Made by a program: the position numbers and the translations under genes. Of a stretch of DNA of 64,000 bases, positions 17,538 to 25,888 are shown piece by piece (the first letter of the stretch is position 1; every line of letters begins with the position of its first letter). The notes under the pieces are model-generated. The model worked only from the letters and a program-made list of their open reading frames with translations, ran no database searches and was not told the DNA's origin. This DNA is from CAVWCQ01 sp963753545 (lineage in GTDB: Bacteria > Chloroflexota > Anaerolineae > Aggregatilineales > Aggregatilineaceae): contig CAVWCQ010000011.1 of the NCBI GenBank assembly GCA_963753545.1, positions 620,001 to 684,000 on the forward strand, given 5' to 3'.

Positions 17538-18417
17538 ATGGCACTCACCAGCCGTTACAGCCAACATGCACGCCGCGCCTTGAGCCAGGCTCGGATGCTT
17601 GCCCAGGATTACCAGCATGGAGCGGTTGATACCGATCATCTGCTGGTGGGCATCCTGCGCGAAAAAGGCAGCCTGGGATATCAGGTACTGGCGGAACTGG
17701 ATGCAGATGCGCGGCGCGCTGAACTGGAAGTGCGTGTTTTACACATGGTTGTTGATCCGCTGGTGACGCCGCTCGATGTGACCGAGGCGCTGCGCCATAC
17801 GCTCACTCTGTCTGTGGACGAATCGTTCTGGTTCGGACACCACTACATTGGCACGGAACATCTGCTGCTGGCCTTAGCGCGCAGCCACGAAGGTGGCGCA
17901 ATCGGATCTACTCCGGGCGCTGACGATCAGCCCGGATCAGATTCGTCGGCGCGTCCGGCTGCTGTTGAACGACGGAATGACCGAACTCAGTATTGAAGCA
18001 GCCAAGCGCACGGCACGGCTCAGCGAACTCTCGCGGCGGGTACTGAACGCCGCTGAACAGCTTGCTTCGGTCCGGACTGAGCACCAGCCAACCCGTCTGG
18101 ATCACCTGCTGTTGGTCCTGGCACGCGAACGGCGCAGTATGTCGAGCCGCATTTTGCGCGAATGCGGGTTAAATTTGCCCAGGCTGGAAGAAGACATGGA
18201 AAACCAAAAAGATGGAATCCTTCAGGAAGCAGTTGTCGAAGAAGTGATTGATCAGGCGGTTGACCGGGCGGATCAGCTTGGCACGCACTACACAGGCACG
18301 GATCATATTTTGCTGGCGTTGGCACAAAATCCGGCGGGCGCGCAGTTGCTGGCTGAAGTGGGCGTCAACCCGGCCCGGCTGATCGACGCCCTGTACCAAC
18401 ACCTCGCCAGGGGCTAG
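17538..18417 (+). CDS. Stand-alone tandem Clp N-terminal domain protein (frameshifted)
   Basis: About 290 residues made only of Clp N-terminal repeats, the substrate/adaptor-binding module of ClpA/ClpC. Four repeat halves are visible: RRALSQARMLAQDYQHGAVD with DTDHLLVGILRE, then GHHYIGTEHLLLALAR, then LDHLLLVLARERRSMSSRIL, then GTHYTGTDHILLALAQNPAG. No AAA ATPase domain follows. The frame changes near 17892, where one extra G in gaaGGtgg breaks SHEVAQSDLLRAL; the second frame runs to 18417. Such proteins may bind adaptors or unfolded clients of ClpC, but that is inference. The stop overlaps the stop of the convergent gene through the palindrome CTAG. Confidence 0.8.
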
Positions 18418-19019
18418 CGCATCGGCGGCTCGTAGGGATTTACCACGCGCTGGGTTCGGCGGCGGCTGCCCATCAGGCCCAGGATCACCGCGCCAATGCC
18501 GATCATGAACAGCATCATCACCATCGATCCGCCAGTCGATAGCAGCAGCCGGACCGACGGCTCAAGTGTTTTATCGCTATTGTTTTCCGCTTCATCTGTA
18601 TCGGCAGCAACACGCGGCCCCAGTTCTCCCTGTGGAATGGGTACCGCGCCAAAGGAAACAATCAGCGGATCGCTGCCTGTGACCTGGACGGTTCCTTCGC
18701 TGGCAGTCGTCCCCTGATACGTTGGGCTGTTGGTGAAGGTGACCGTATAAACGCCCGGTTGTAGATTCTGGAAGCAGTACTGCATTTCCGTCGCCGCGAA
18801 AACGTGAGTGGCGACAATGACGCTGGCTACCGACAGATTGACATTCACGCCCGGCAGCAGCGCCTCTGTATCTTCGTGGATGCCGTTCATATTGGTGTCG
18901 GCATAGGTCGAAATGCAGATCGAGCCATTCGCCTCCTGCGCGCTTGTTCGCTGCGCCGGAATGGTGAGCATGGACAGGCAGATTACCGCGAGGACGAGTT
19001 GAACCAGTTTGCGTTTCAC
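18414..19019 (-). CDS. Membrane-anchored SdrD-B-like surface protein
   Basis: A 201-residue protein with a signal peptide (MKRKLVQLVLAVICLSMLTI), one Ig-like domain of the SdrD-B/Cna-B kind, and a C-terminal membrane segment (about residues 158-180) followed by GSRRRTQR facing the cytoplasm. The domain starts SICISTYADTNMNGIHEDTE, whose acidic loop resembles calcium-binding SdrD-B repeats, and includes PGVYTVTF. The start is GTG with GAGGT upstream. It is probably exposed on the cell surface; no binding partner can be inferred. The neighbours on both sides also encode envelope or quality-control proteins. Confidence 0.65.
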   Translation of the reverse strand: MKRKLVQLVLAVICLSMLTIPAQRTSAQEANGSICISTYADTNMNGIHEDTEALLPGVNVNLSVASVIVATHVFAATEMQYCFQNLQPGVYTVTFTNSPTYQGTTASEGTVQVTGSDPLIVSFGAVPIPQGELGPRVAADTDEAENNSDKTLEPSVRLLLSTGGSMVMMLFMIGIGAVILGLMGSRRRTQRVVNPYEPPMR

Positions 19020-19106
19020 GGCCAGACCTCTTACGCTATGGGTGGTGTTTCAAAGGTAGTCGGCTGACGAGTATACCACCAGCAGGCAGAGAAGGATAGA
19101 AAAGCG

Positions 19107-19349
19107 ATGACTTCCAAAGTGCAGAGCGGTATCGTCATTTTTCGGCGGTGGAACAAACGCACTGGTTTAGATGAAACTTCCGTACCGTTTTCATCGCTGG
19201 ACGATCTATTCACGCTTTGCCTGCAAAGCAACGACTCGCTGCTGGTAGACCGTGTGCTGATCGAAGGGCGAGACGCATCCGGCACGAACCGCACCGTTAC
19301 CCTCACCTTCCAATCGGTGACCATGGGCGACCACAGCCGGGAAGAATGA
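19107..19349 (+). CDS. Hypothetical protein, 80 residues
   Basis: A small soluble protein, MTSKVQSGIVIFRRWNK at the start, with alternating hydrophobic residues suggesting a small beta-sheet (VLIEGRDASGTNRTVTLTFQSV). AGAAGGA stands 10 bases before the ATG. I do not recognise the family. It is divergent from the SdrD-B-like gene and upstream of the LysM-M23 gene on the same strand, 113 bases apart. Confidence 0.5.
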   Translation: MTSKVQSGIVIFRRWNKRTGLDETSVPFSSLDDLFTLCLQSNDSLLVDRVLIEGRDASGTNRTVTLTFQSVTMGDHSREE

Positions 19350-19462
19350 TCAACACGCCTCCATGAATTGCGCAAAAATGCGCTGCGCGGTACTATTCCG
19401 CCGCCGTTTTATTGTTATCCAGTTTCATGGCATGTGATGGGGGGTAGGAGTGTTGGTTTCGC

Positions 19463-20677
19463 ATGGACCATTCATTTAGTGGGCCACGACACAGGCGCGT
19501 GACGCACCGCCTCGCGGGGGGAATTATCCTGCTGATCGCATTGGCGCTCACTGCCACTGCTGCGCTGATCATCTTCTGGCCGGGCGACGAGACGCGCGCG
19601 ACCCATCCATCACCTCCGGCTCTCTCGCTGCAAGTTGCTGTTATGCAGGTCTCAACGGCCACCCCTTTTCCGACATCTCCCCCACCGCTGCCAACTCCTA
19701 CGCTCGATTGGGTACGTCCGACGGCGGCTGCCGGTGAGATCGCAGCGGCACTCAGCATTCCGGTAGATACCGCCCCGCCATCGGGGTCTATCCCTCGCCA
19801 CCTGAACGCCCTGACGGTGCTGCCCATTCGCGTGCGCAGCGGTCTTGTGACCTATACCGTGAAGAAAGATGACAACCTGCAATCCATCGCAGACCGCTTC
19901 GGGCTCGATCAATCCACTATCATCTGGTCGAATGATCGTTTTTATGTCAATGCCATGCGCGTTGGCCTGGAATTGACCATCCTGCCCGTTAATGGCGTCT
20001 ATCATCATGTCGTTGATCCGGAAACCATTCAAACTATTGCCAACGAATACGCCGTTGATCCCTATGCCATTATCGACTCGGAATTTAACACGCTGTTCGG
20101 GGCCAGACCGGACACGATCCTCCCCTCTGGCCTTAATGTGGTTGTGCCGGGCGGAACCGGATCGACGGAACCCGTCTATTGGGACCCAGGCATCACCATG
20201 ACCAGCGGCAGTTCGGCTTCCGGCGCGGGCGTGAATGCCGGGACGGATTATGCGTCGTTCGCGGTGGGCGATCCGGGATCGTGCGGCAGACAGGCCGTTG
20301 TCGGAGGATCGCCGCCCTACTCGTCGCCCGTTCACTCCAACTATTCAATCACCCAGGACTTTTCATGGGTGCACGGCGGAATCGATCTGGCTGTCCCGGT
20401 GGGAACAGGCGTCTTTGCGGCGGGTGGAGGCACGGTCATCTTCAGCGGATGGAGCACCTGGGGCTATGGCTACACAGTCGTCATCGCCCACGGTGGCTCG
20501 CTGAGCATCTACGGCCATCTGAACGGCGCACTGGTCGGCTGCGGGCAAAATGTCAGCGCCGGGCAGGGAATCGCGGTTTCCGGCAGTTCCGGGAATTCCA
20601 GCGGCCCGCACCTGCATTTCGAGATTCGCGGCGGCAGCGGCGCGCCCGTCAGCCCCTGGAACTACCAGAGCTTCTAA
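19463..20677 (+). CDS. LysM domain M23 peptidase
   Basis: A 404-residue cell-wall hydrolase anchored by one N-terminal membrane segment (residues 17-42). After a Pro/Thr-rich linker come two LysM modules (LVTYTVKKDDNLQSIADRFG and YHHVVDPETIQTIANEYAVD) that bind peptidoglycan. The C-terminal M23 endopeptidase has the zinc ligands in HGGIDLAVP and GPHLHFEIRG plus YGHLNG. It should cut peptide cross-links during growth or division. The start is weakly supported: GGAG lies 13 bases upstream of the ATG. A long inverted repeat follows as terminator. Confidence 0.88.
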   Translation: MDHSFSGPRHRRVTHRLAGGIILLIALALTATAALIIFWPGDETRATHPSPPALSLQVAVMQVSTATPFPTSPPPLPTPTLDWVRPTAAAGEIAAALSIPVDTAPPSGSIPRHLNALTVLPIRVRSGLVTYTVKKDDNLQSIADRFGLDQSTIIWSNDRFYVNAMRVGLELTILPVNGVYHHVVDPETIQTIANEYAVDPYAIIDSEFNTLFGARPDTILPSGLNVVVPGGTGSTEPVYWDPGITMTSGSSASGAGVNAGTDYASFAVGDPGSCGRQAVVGGSPPYSSPVHSNYSITQDFSWVHGGIDLAVPVGTGVFAAGGGTVIFSGWSTWGYGYTVVIAHGGSLSIYGHLNGALVGCGQNVSAGQGIAVSGSSGNSSGPHLHFEIRGGSGAPVSPWNYQSF

Positions 20678-20680
20678 AAA

Positions 20681-20783
20681 AACAGGCCCCTATCTCCTCC
20701 CTTTCCCCAGAATCTGGCGTAAGGGGGCGACAACTCTCCTCTCCAGGAACTGGGGAGGAGATTGCGATGCGGAGCCTGTTTGT
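20681..20783. terminator. Long inverted repeat between convergent genes, with an inner palindrome
   Basis: AACAGGC (20681-20687) faces GCCTGTTT (20776-20783) and encloses a second palindrome, CTCCTC...GAGGAG, of dispersed family D. It lies between the M23 and C39 genes, which converge here, and probably ends both transcripts. Confidence 0.55.
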
Positions 20784-20784
20784 T

Positions 20785-21408
20785 TCACCCTTTGCGCATC
20801 TTTAATGTGCGCGGGAAGCCCTCGTCCTTCGGCGTGACGATAAACATCATGTGATAGTCTTCCACATATTTCGGCTTGCCCGTTTTAGCGTCGATCACCT
20901 CGTTCGTATCCCACCAGCGGCGGTTGAAAAATTCGAAGGAAAAAAGGCGATCCTGGGTGTAAAAGTCTTTGTAGGGATCGGCAATAATCACCTGTTGGTT
21001 TTCTTCATCCACATAGGTGACAATGCTGAAGTGACCGTAATCACCATCGTCGCTTTCTTCCGCTTCCGACGCTTCAAACAACCCCTGCCACTCAACGCCT
21101 ACCGGATAGCCGTAAGTCATGACAATAGTCGCCAGGTCGCTGAGCTTAGCATTTCGTTTGTACCAGAACTGCAAATCGGGGCGCATCTGCCGCACCGCTT
21201 GTGCCAACTGATTGACCCGCATGCCGTGTTCTTCGATGGTTTCACACGCCCCGCCCGCGTCTGCTACCTCATCCTGTGTCACATCGACATTGAGATGCCC
21301 AAGCAGCATTTGGATTACCGCCGGGCCGCAGTGCAACTCAGAAATCTGGTAGATGCGTTGAACAGGGCGGTAAACGGGTTTTTTATCCTCTGGCAATTTG
21401 TCGTGCAT
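20785..21408 (-). CDS. C39-like cysteine peptidase
   Basis: A 207-residue papain-like protein of the C39 type. Catalytic Cys is in HCGPAVIQMLLGHLN (near residue 27), followed by a long gap to GHFSIVTYVDEE (His) and IIADPYKD (Asp), the usual Cys-His-Asp order. There is no signal peptide or ABC transporter part, so it acts in the cytosol or by itself rather than as a bacteriocin exporter domain. The start at 21408 overlaps the stop of the upstream ATP-grasp gene by 26 bases, so the pair is coupled. It may cleave, or transfer from, a peptide made by that ligase; this is inference. Confidence 0.75.
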   Translation of the reverse strand: MHDKLPEDKKPVYRPVQRIYQISELHCGPAVIQMLLGHLNVDVTQDEVADAGGACETIEEHGMRVNQLAQAVRQMRPDLQFWYKRNAKLSDLATIVMTYGYPVGVEWQGLFEASEAEESDDGDYGHFSIVTYVDEENQQVIIADPYKDFYTQDRLFSFEFFNRRWWDTNEVIDAKTGKPKYVEDYHMMFIVTPKDEGFPRTLKMRKG

Positions 21409-22441
21409 ATTTACTCATCAGACTGGTTAAAACCTGGTCGAACGAGACGTGGTAGAGAGCCAGCACTTCGGTAAAAGGCAGGCCCAAACTCGGTCCAAAA
21501 GCGGTGTTAGGGTTACAGTCTGTGAAATAGGGCGTGCCCGTTTCCTCGTCAACCCGCACATCAAACTTGGCGTAGTCGCGGAATAACAGCCCTTTAAAGG
21601 CGCGTTGCGCTAAGCGTGTGATCTTGGCTTCCAGCTCTGCTTCGACACGCTTGTAGGTGTAGGCGTTTTTGTCCTCATAGCTTTCCAGGCTGGTGAAGTA
21701 GTGTTTTCCATCCGGCTTGGTGCGGAAAACTTTTTGCCCCATAAAGACATGTCTCTTTTTGCCATCGTCAAAGACAGCGACCGTAATCTCTGGCCCATCG
21801 ACAAATTTCTCGACGATGACCGGGATTTTGTAGGTGCTGATCATCTCATCCACCTGCTTTTGCGCGTCCTCAAAGCTCTCTTTGACCGCGTGATTATCGA
21901 TGCCGACACTGCCGCCGCTCTCGTTCAGCTTGACGATCAGCGGCAGGCCGAGACTTTGATCAATCGCCGTTCCGGCACGGGTAATGAACTGAAACGCGGG
22001 CGTGGGAACCTCGTAGGCGGTCAGAAGCTGTTTGACCAGGTTGCGATTGTTGCCGATCACCAGGCCCTGCATTTCGGCCCCGGTGTAGGGAATGTTGCTC
22101 AGTTCGAGCGCCGCCGGGACAGATGTTTGCAGCGCGTCGCGGCCCCGCAGCGTATCGACGAGATTGAGGACCAGATCAGGTTTATCGATCATGACATTGG
22201 TCAGAAAATACTGGTCGCCAGGATATCCCTTGGCGCGCACCCCTATTTTTTCCAGCGCCTGGATCACTTCCTCAGCACGCTGTTCAACTTCTTTTTCGGC
22301 TTCATACGCCTCATCGGTCGGGAACCATTCGCGTTCCACGTTCGAATAAGCAACGGCGACCAGATTCAGCCGCTTGAGTGTCTGTGCAGTGCCTGCCAGT
22401 TTGACTTTTGATCGTCCATTACGTTTGCTACCGTTTGCCAT
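21383..22441 (-). CDS. ATP-grasp ligase, D-Ala-D-Ala ligase-like
   Basis: A 352-residue ATP-grasp enzyme that joins a carboxyl group to an amine using ATP through an acyl phosphate. Motifs are the N-terminal pre-ATP domain with VIDKPDLVLNLVDTLRGRD-like segment near residue 85, LPLIVKLNESGGSVGIDN for ATP, IVEKFVDGPEITVAVFDD and, near the end, FDVRVDEETGTPYFTDCNPN with Mg-binding Asp/Asn. It resembles Ddl but lacks a neighbouring mur or van gene. The basic N-terminus (MANGSKRNGRSKVK) is unusual. ATG 22441 follows GAGGGG. A perfect -10 box lies 37-42 bases upstream. Together with the overlapping C39 gene it forms a two-gene operon. Confidence 0.8.
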   Translation of the reverse strand: MANGSKRNGRSKVKLAGTAQTLKRLNLVAVAYSNVEREWFPTDEAYEAEKEVEQRAEEVIQALEKIGVRAKGYPGDQYFLTNVMIDKPDLVLNLVDTLRGRDALQTSVPAALELSNIPYTGAEMQGLVIGNNRNLVKQLLTAYEVPTPAFQFITRAGTAIDQSLGLPLIVKLNESGGSVGIDNHAVKESFEDAQKQVDEMISTYKIPVIVEKFVDGPEITVAVFDDGKKRHVFMGQKVFRTKPDGKHYFTSLESYEDKNAYTYKRVEAELEAKITRLAQRAFKGLLFRDYAKFDVRVDEETGTPYFTDCNPNTAFGPSLGLPFTEVLALYHVSFDQVLTSLMSKYARQIARG

Positions 22442-22477
22442 AACCCCTCTTTTACATTTACAAGTCGTATCAGACAG

Positions 22478-22483
22478 ATTATA
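22478..22483 (-). promoter_or_regulatory. -10 box of the ATP-grasp/C39 operon
   Basis: TATAAT on the minus strand. No good -35 follows at 17 bases (GTATTA at 22501-22506); that position falls at or next to the right end of the inserted IS200/IS605-type element. Confidence 0.5.
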
Positions 22484-22523
22484 GGAAAAAATAGTGATCG
22501 TAATACAAGAATTGGCTTGACAC

Positions 22524-22545
22524 TTTCCCGGCTAAAGCCGGGAAA
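22524..22545 (-). repeat. Right-end hairpin of the TnpB element (likely omega-RNA 3' part)
   Basis: A perfect 10-bp stem with the 2-base loop TT, into which the tnpB TAG stop is built. In characterised TnpB systems the guide RNA scaffold covers the 3' end of tnpB and ends in such a hairpin, with the guide just beyond. The bases past it (GTGTCAAGCC on the minus strand) would then be the guide start. Confidence 0.6.
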
Positions 22546-23755
22546 TTCTTGCTTCACGGAGACGCGCCCGCTTGGCAGGTCTTACCGTCTCTCCACAAGC
22601 GTTTTCCCCAAACTTCGTTTGGGCCGTCTCCGATAGACCGGCGGCGACGTGGTTCAAACCCTCGGTTTGCAGGTTGATCGCGGCGTTGATGTCGCGATCC
22701 AACGCTGCCCCACACGAGGGACAAATCCAGGTTCGTTGGGCAAGGGTCAGCTGGGCATTGACCGCGCCACAACAAGAGCAGGTTTTTGACGAGGGAAAGA
22801 AGCGATCCACCTGGGCGAAGGTCTTGCCTGCCCAGGCTGACTTATACTCTAGTTGGCGGATCAGTTCCGACCAGCCAGCATCCCCGACACTCTTGCCCAT
22901 CCGACGAGCTATACCCTGCACGTTCAAGTCTTCAGCGAAGAGAGCTTGGTTTTCGCTCACCAACTGATGACTGATCCGGTGCAGATGATCCAGGCGTTGA
23001 TTAGCTATCTTTTCATGCAGTTTGGCGACTTTGGCTTTTTGCTTGTGATAGTTCGCTGACCCTGGTTGTTTGCGCGACAACTTCCGTTGTTCGCGGGCCA
23101 GTTTGCGCTCGGCGCAGCGATAGAGGCGCGGGTTGACCAGTTTTCTCCCATCGGACAGCACCACGAGGTCCTTACTGCCCAGATCAATCCCGACACTGTT
23201 GGTCAAGGCTGGCACAACAGGCTTGGGGTCCGGCTGCTCGATGGCGCAGCAGAGTGAGACATACCAGCCGCTGGCTTTGTGTCTGACCGTCACCCGCTTG
23301 ATCTGCCCTTCGATCTCCCGATAACGTTTCGCTTTGCGGGAGCGGCGGAACTGCACCCAGCCAATCTTCGGCAGATAGACCGCATTGTCCTCGACCTTCA
23401 CCCCTTGCGGGTAGCTGAACGACTGGCGGCTGCTGTGTTTCTTTTTGAACTGCGGGCCATGGGCTAGTTTTTTGAAAAACCGATCAAAGGCATCATCCAA
23501 ATTCAGCACCGCATCCTGAAGCACCTGCGAATGAATTGTCTTCAGCCATGCCGTTTCTGCTTGCTGCTTCAACACCGGAAGCTGCTCGATTTGATCGTGC
23601 GTTGAGGGGGGCTTTTCTCCGGCGCGATAGGCGTCTTGCCGCTGGACCAGCATGTGGTTGTACACCCAGCGCACCGCTCCACTATACTGCCCAAACTGCT
23701 CCTCTTGCGCAGGCGTTGCCTCAAGTTTAAACTGGAAGCCTCGGTGGATGATCAT
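22532..23755 (-). CDS. tnpB: TnpB RNA-guided endonuclease (IS200/IS605 OrfB)
   Basis: A 407-residue TnpB, the IS-encoded nuclease ancestral to Cas12. The RuvC residues are intact: Asp in VGIDLGSKDLVV, Glu in LFAEDLNVQGIA and Asp in ALDRDINAAIN. The zinc finger is CSCCG then CPSCG. The N-terminal helix-turn-helix part starts MIIHRGFQFKLEATPAQEEQ. The ATG at 23755 is chosen because the family begins there and an AAGGA lies upstream. No TnpA transposase is present, so mobility would need help in trans. The stop codon sits inside the right-end hairpin. Confidence 0.92.
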   Translation of the reverse strand: MIIHRGFQFKLEATPAQEEQFGQYSGAVRWVYNHMLVQRQDAYRAGEKPPSTHDQIEQLPVLKQQAETAWLKTIHSQVLQDAVLNLDDAFDRFFKKLAHGPQFKKKHSSRQSFSYPQGVKVEDNAVYLPKIGWVQFRRSRKAKRYREIEGQIKRVTVRHKASGWYVSLCCAIEQPDPKPVVPALTNSVGIDLGSKDLVVLSDGRKLVNPRLYRCAERKLAREQRKLSRKQPGSANYHKQKAKVAKLHEKIANQRLDHLHRISHQLVSENQALFAEDLNVQGIARRMGKSVGDAGWSELIRQLEYKSAWAGKTFAQVDRFFPSSKTCSCCGAVNAQLTLAQRTWICPSCGAALDRDINAAINLQTEGLNHVAAGLSETAQTKFGENACGETVRPAKRARLREARISRL

Positions 23756-23967
23756 CCCGCCGTTCCTTCTTATGCCGATCGGTTGCCTTACTTTGTGGCT
23801 ATCATAGCACGGATGCAGGGCATCAGCTACCAAGCGCTTTCATCCCCTGCTTTAAAACAGGCGTTTTCTCGCGCCTCAATTCTATAAAAAGATATCGCTT
23901 GGCATTCTTCCGCCGCCTGCTGGATAATGGGAAATAACCACCTATGCACACCAAGGAGTGCACCGCT

Positions 23968-24651
23968 ATGGAAGCAGAAATTCTCTACCGCCCGTCTTAT
24001 TCAATGGCAGTCGTCACCCTGGCCCCTGGCGAAGAAATCCGCGTGGAGGCTGGCTCTATGGTCAGCATGACCGAAGGCATGACTTTGCAATCTCGTGTCG
24101 AAGGTGGCCTGCTGCGCAGTCTGTCCCGAACACTGTTGGGGGGCGAGAGCTTTTTTATCAACGTCTTTCAGGCTCCGGCGATAGGCGGGCAGGTTAATCT
24201 GGCCCCTACACTTCCCGGCGATATGATGGTCGTCGAACTGCGGCGCGAGTCGTTGATGGTGCAAAGCGGGTCGTTTGTCGCCTCATCGCCAGGGGTCGAG
24301 ATAGACGCCAAGTGGAGCGGCGCAAGCACATTCTTTGCCCAGGAAGGGTTGTTCATGCTGCGCGCGCAGGGTACAGGGCTGCTCCTCCTGGCCAGCTATG
24401 GGGCGATCCATGCCATCGAACTGCTGCCTAACCAGCGTTATACAGTGGATACCGGGCATCTCGTCTCATTCACAGAAGGGATGGGCTTCCACGTGCGGCC
24501 TATCGGTGGGGTGCGTTCGTCGCTGCTCAGCGGCGAAGGGCTGGTTGTCGATCTGACCGGGCCAGGGCGCGTCTATATGCAAACCCGCTCGGAGGATGCG
24601 CTGCTGTCATGGCTGCGGCCTCATATGTCCTCGGATCGGGATCGCGGCTAA
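23968..24651 (+). CDS. AIM24/TIGR00266 family protein
   Basis: A 227-residue beta-rich protein of the AIM24 superfamily, found across bacteria and as a mitochondrial biogenesis factor in fungi; its biochemical role is not settled. Recognisable parts are GEEIRVEAGSMVSMTEGMTL, LLRSLSRTLLGGESFFINVF, LLLASYGAIHAIEL and GEGLVVDLTGPGRVYMQTRS. The ATG at 23968 follows AAGGAG by 9 bases, which rules out the earlier ATG at 23944. It stands alone, just past the left end of the TnpB element. Confidence 0.88.
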   Translation: MEAEILYRPSYSMAVVTLAPGEEIRVEAGSMVSMTEGMTLQSRVEGGLLRSLSRTLLGGESFFINVFQAPAIGGQVNLAPTLPGDMMVVELRRESLMVQSGSFVASSPGVEIDAKWSGASTFFAQEGLFMLRAQGTGLLLLASYGAIHAIELLPNQRYTVDTGHLVSFTEGMGFHVRPIGGVRSSLLSGEGLVVDLTGPGRVYMQTRSEDALLSWLRPHMSSDRDRG

Positions 24652-24665
24652 GGGCCGTTTTGAGT

Positions 24666-24719
24666 CCCTCTCTAGGCATGCATCGCAACGAAGTTGCGTC
24701 AGCATGCACTGGGGAGAGA
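24666..24719. repeat. Dispersed palindrome family D
   Basis: CCCTCTCTAGGCATGCATCG ... GCATGCACTGGGGAGAGA. Related copies lie near 20733, 40841 and 41151. Confidence 0.55.
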
Positions 24720-24815
24720 GCCTGTCAGCCAACCGGAGGATTATCGTTTTTGTCCAGACCCGACAGCCGGGTATAATGGCGCGCCGTAGCGGAATGACAG
24801 GCAAGGAAAAAACTT

Positions 24816-25781
24816 ATGACGCACGCATTGATCACAGGCGGGGCCGGTTTTATTGGCAGTCATCTGGCGGAACGGCTGTTGAAAAACGGCCAGGAAGTCA
24901 CCATTATCGACAACCTTTCGACCGGACGGTTTGAAAATATAACGCATCTGACAGGCAACCCGTGTTTTCATTATGCCATTGAAGATATTCGCCACGCGGC
25001 GGTGATGGATCGGCTGGTCAGCCAGTGCGATGTGATCTATCACCTTGCGGCAGCGGTAGGCGTGTTTTCCATCGTCCACAGCCCCATTGATACCCTGGAA
25101 GTGAATGTCGGCGGCACGGAGATCGTGCTGCAAACGGCCAGGCGCTACCGCAGGCGCGTGTTGATCGCCTCCACTTCGGAAGTCTACGGCAAGGGCGTGA
25201 AGGTCCCCTTCAGCGAGGACGATGATCGCATCCTGGGACCAACGACCAAAAGCCGTTGGAGTTATGCGGCGTCAAAAGAGTTAGACGAATTTCTCGCCCT
25301 GGCCTATCACAAATCCGCCGGCCTGCCTGTCACCATCTTCCGCCTGTTCAACACGGTTGGACCGCGCCAGGTGGGGAATTATGGCATGGTCGTGCCGCGT
25401 TTTGTCCGCTGGGCACTCAACGGCGAGCCGATCCAGATTTACGGCGATGGGCAGCAAAGCCGCTGCTTTGGCAATGTCTACGATGTCGTCGCCGCGATCT
25501 GCGCGTTGGGCAACAGTGACGGCGTGCTGGGTGAGGTTTACAACATCGGCTCAAACCAGGAAGTCACCATCCTCGAACTGGCGCAGAAGGTCAAAGAACG
25601 CACCGGGAGTTCATCCGAGATCGTGAAAATTCCCTACGAAGAGGCCTATGAGGTCGGGTTTGAAGACATGCGCCGCCGTGTGCCCGACGTGCGGAAGATT
25701 AAAGCGGCAGTTGGCTGGGCACCCGTCACACCGCTGGAAACGACCATCGATCAGATTATCGCGTTCTTCAGGGCAAACTAG
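24816..25781 (+). CDS. NAD-dependent epimerase/dehydratase
   Basis: A 321-residue extended short-chain dehydrogenase acting on nucleotide sugars. The Rossmann motif GGAGFIGSHLAERLL is at residues 8-22, IIDNLSTGRFENI binds the cofactor's adenosine side, TSEVYGKG holds the catalytic Ser/Thr region, and YAASK is the catalytic Tyr-Lys pair. FRLFNTVGPRQVGNYGMVVP fits the UDP-glucuronate decarboxylase/UDP-glucose epimerase group, so it probably supplies a sugar donor for the polysaccharide genes near 9-14 kb. AAGGA precedes the ATG. Its exact substrate cannot be told from sequence. Confidence 0.88.
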   Translation: MTHALITGGAGFIGSHLAERLLKNGQEVTIIDNLSTGRFENITHLTGNPCFHYAIEDIRHAAVMDRLVSQCDVIYHLAAAVGVFSIVHSPIDTLEVNVGGTEIVLQTARRYRRRVLIASTSEVYGKGVKVPFSEDDDRILGPTTKSRWSYAASKELDEFLALAYHKSAGLPVTIFRLFNTVGPRQVGNYGMVVPRFVRWALNGEPIQIYGDGQQSRCFGNVYDVVAAICALGNSDGVLGEVYNIGSNQEVTILELAQKVKERTGSSSEIVKIPYEEAYEVGFEDMRRRVPDVRKIKAAVGWAPVTPLETTIDQIIAFFRAN

Positions 25782-25888
25782 ACACCTGGATATTGTCAGC
25801 GAGTTGTCAGCTTTTTGCTTGTACCTCGCAACGGATTTAGGCGGATAATGACACAGTAGAACGCCTATTCCTCTGAGGAGATACCCTG

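Larger units (their letters stand above)
22505..23885 (-). mobile_element. IS200/IS605-type element with TnpB only
   Basis: One tnpB gene with no tnpA, bounded by hairpins of the kind these elements use instead of inverted repeats. The right-end hairpin is TTTCCCGGCT/AGCCGGGAAA (22524-22545), overlapping the tnpB stop. The left-end hairpin is CCTG/CAGG around TTTAAAA (23846-23861). Both limits are estimates. The element lies between the ATP-grasp promoter and the AIM24 gene. Confidence 0.7.

Noticed and set aside
21701..22411. Plus-strand open frame opposite the ATP-grasp gene
   Set aside because: Composition is that of an antisense shadow, and the ATP-grasp motifs on the other strand are clear.
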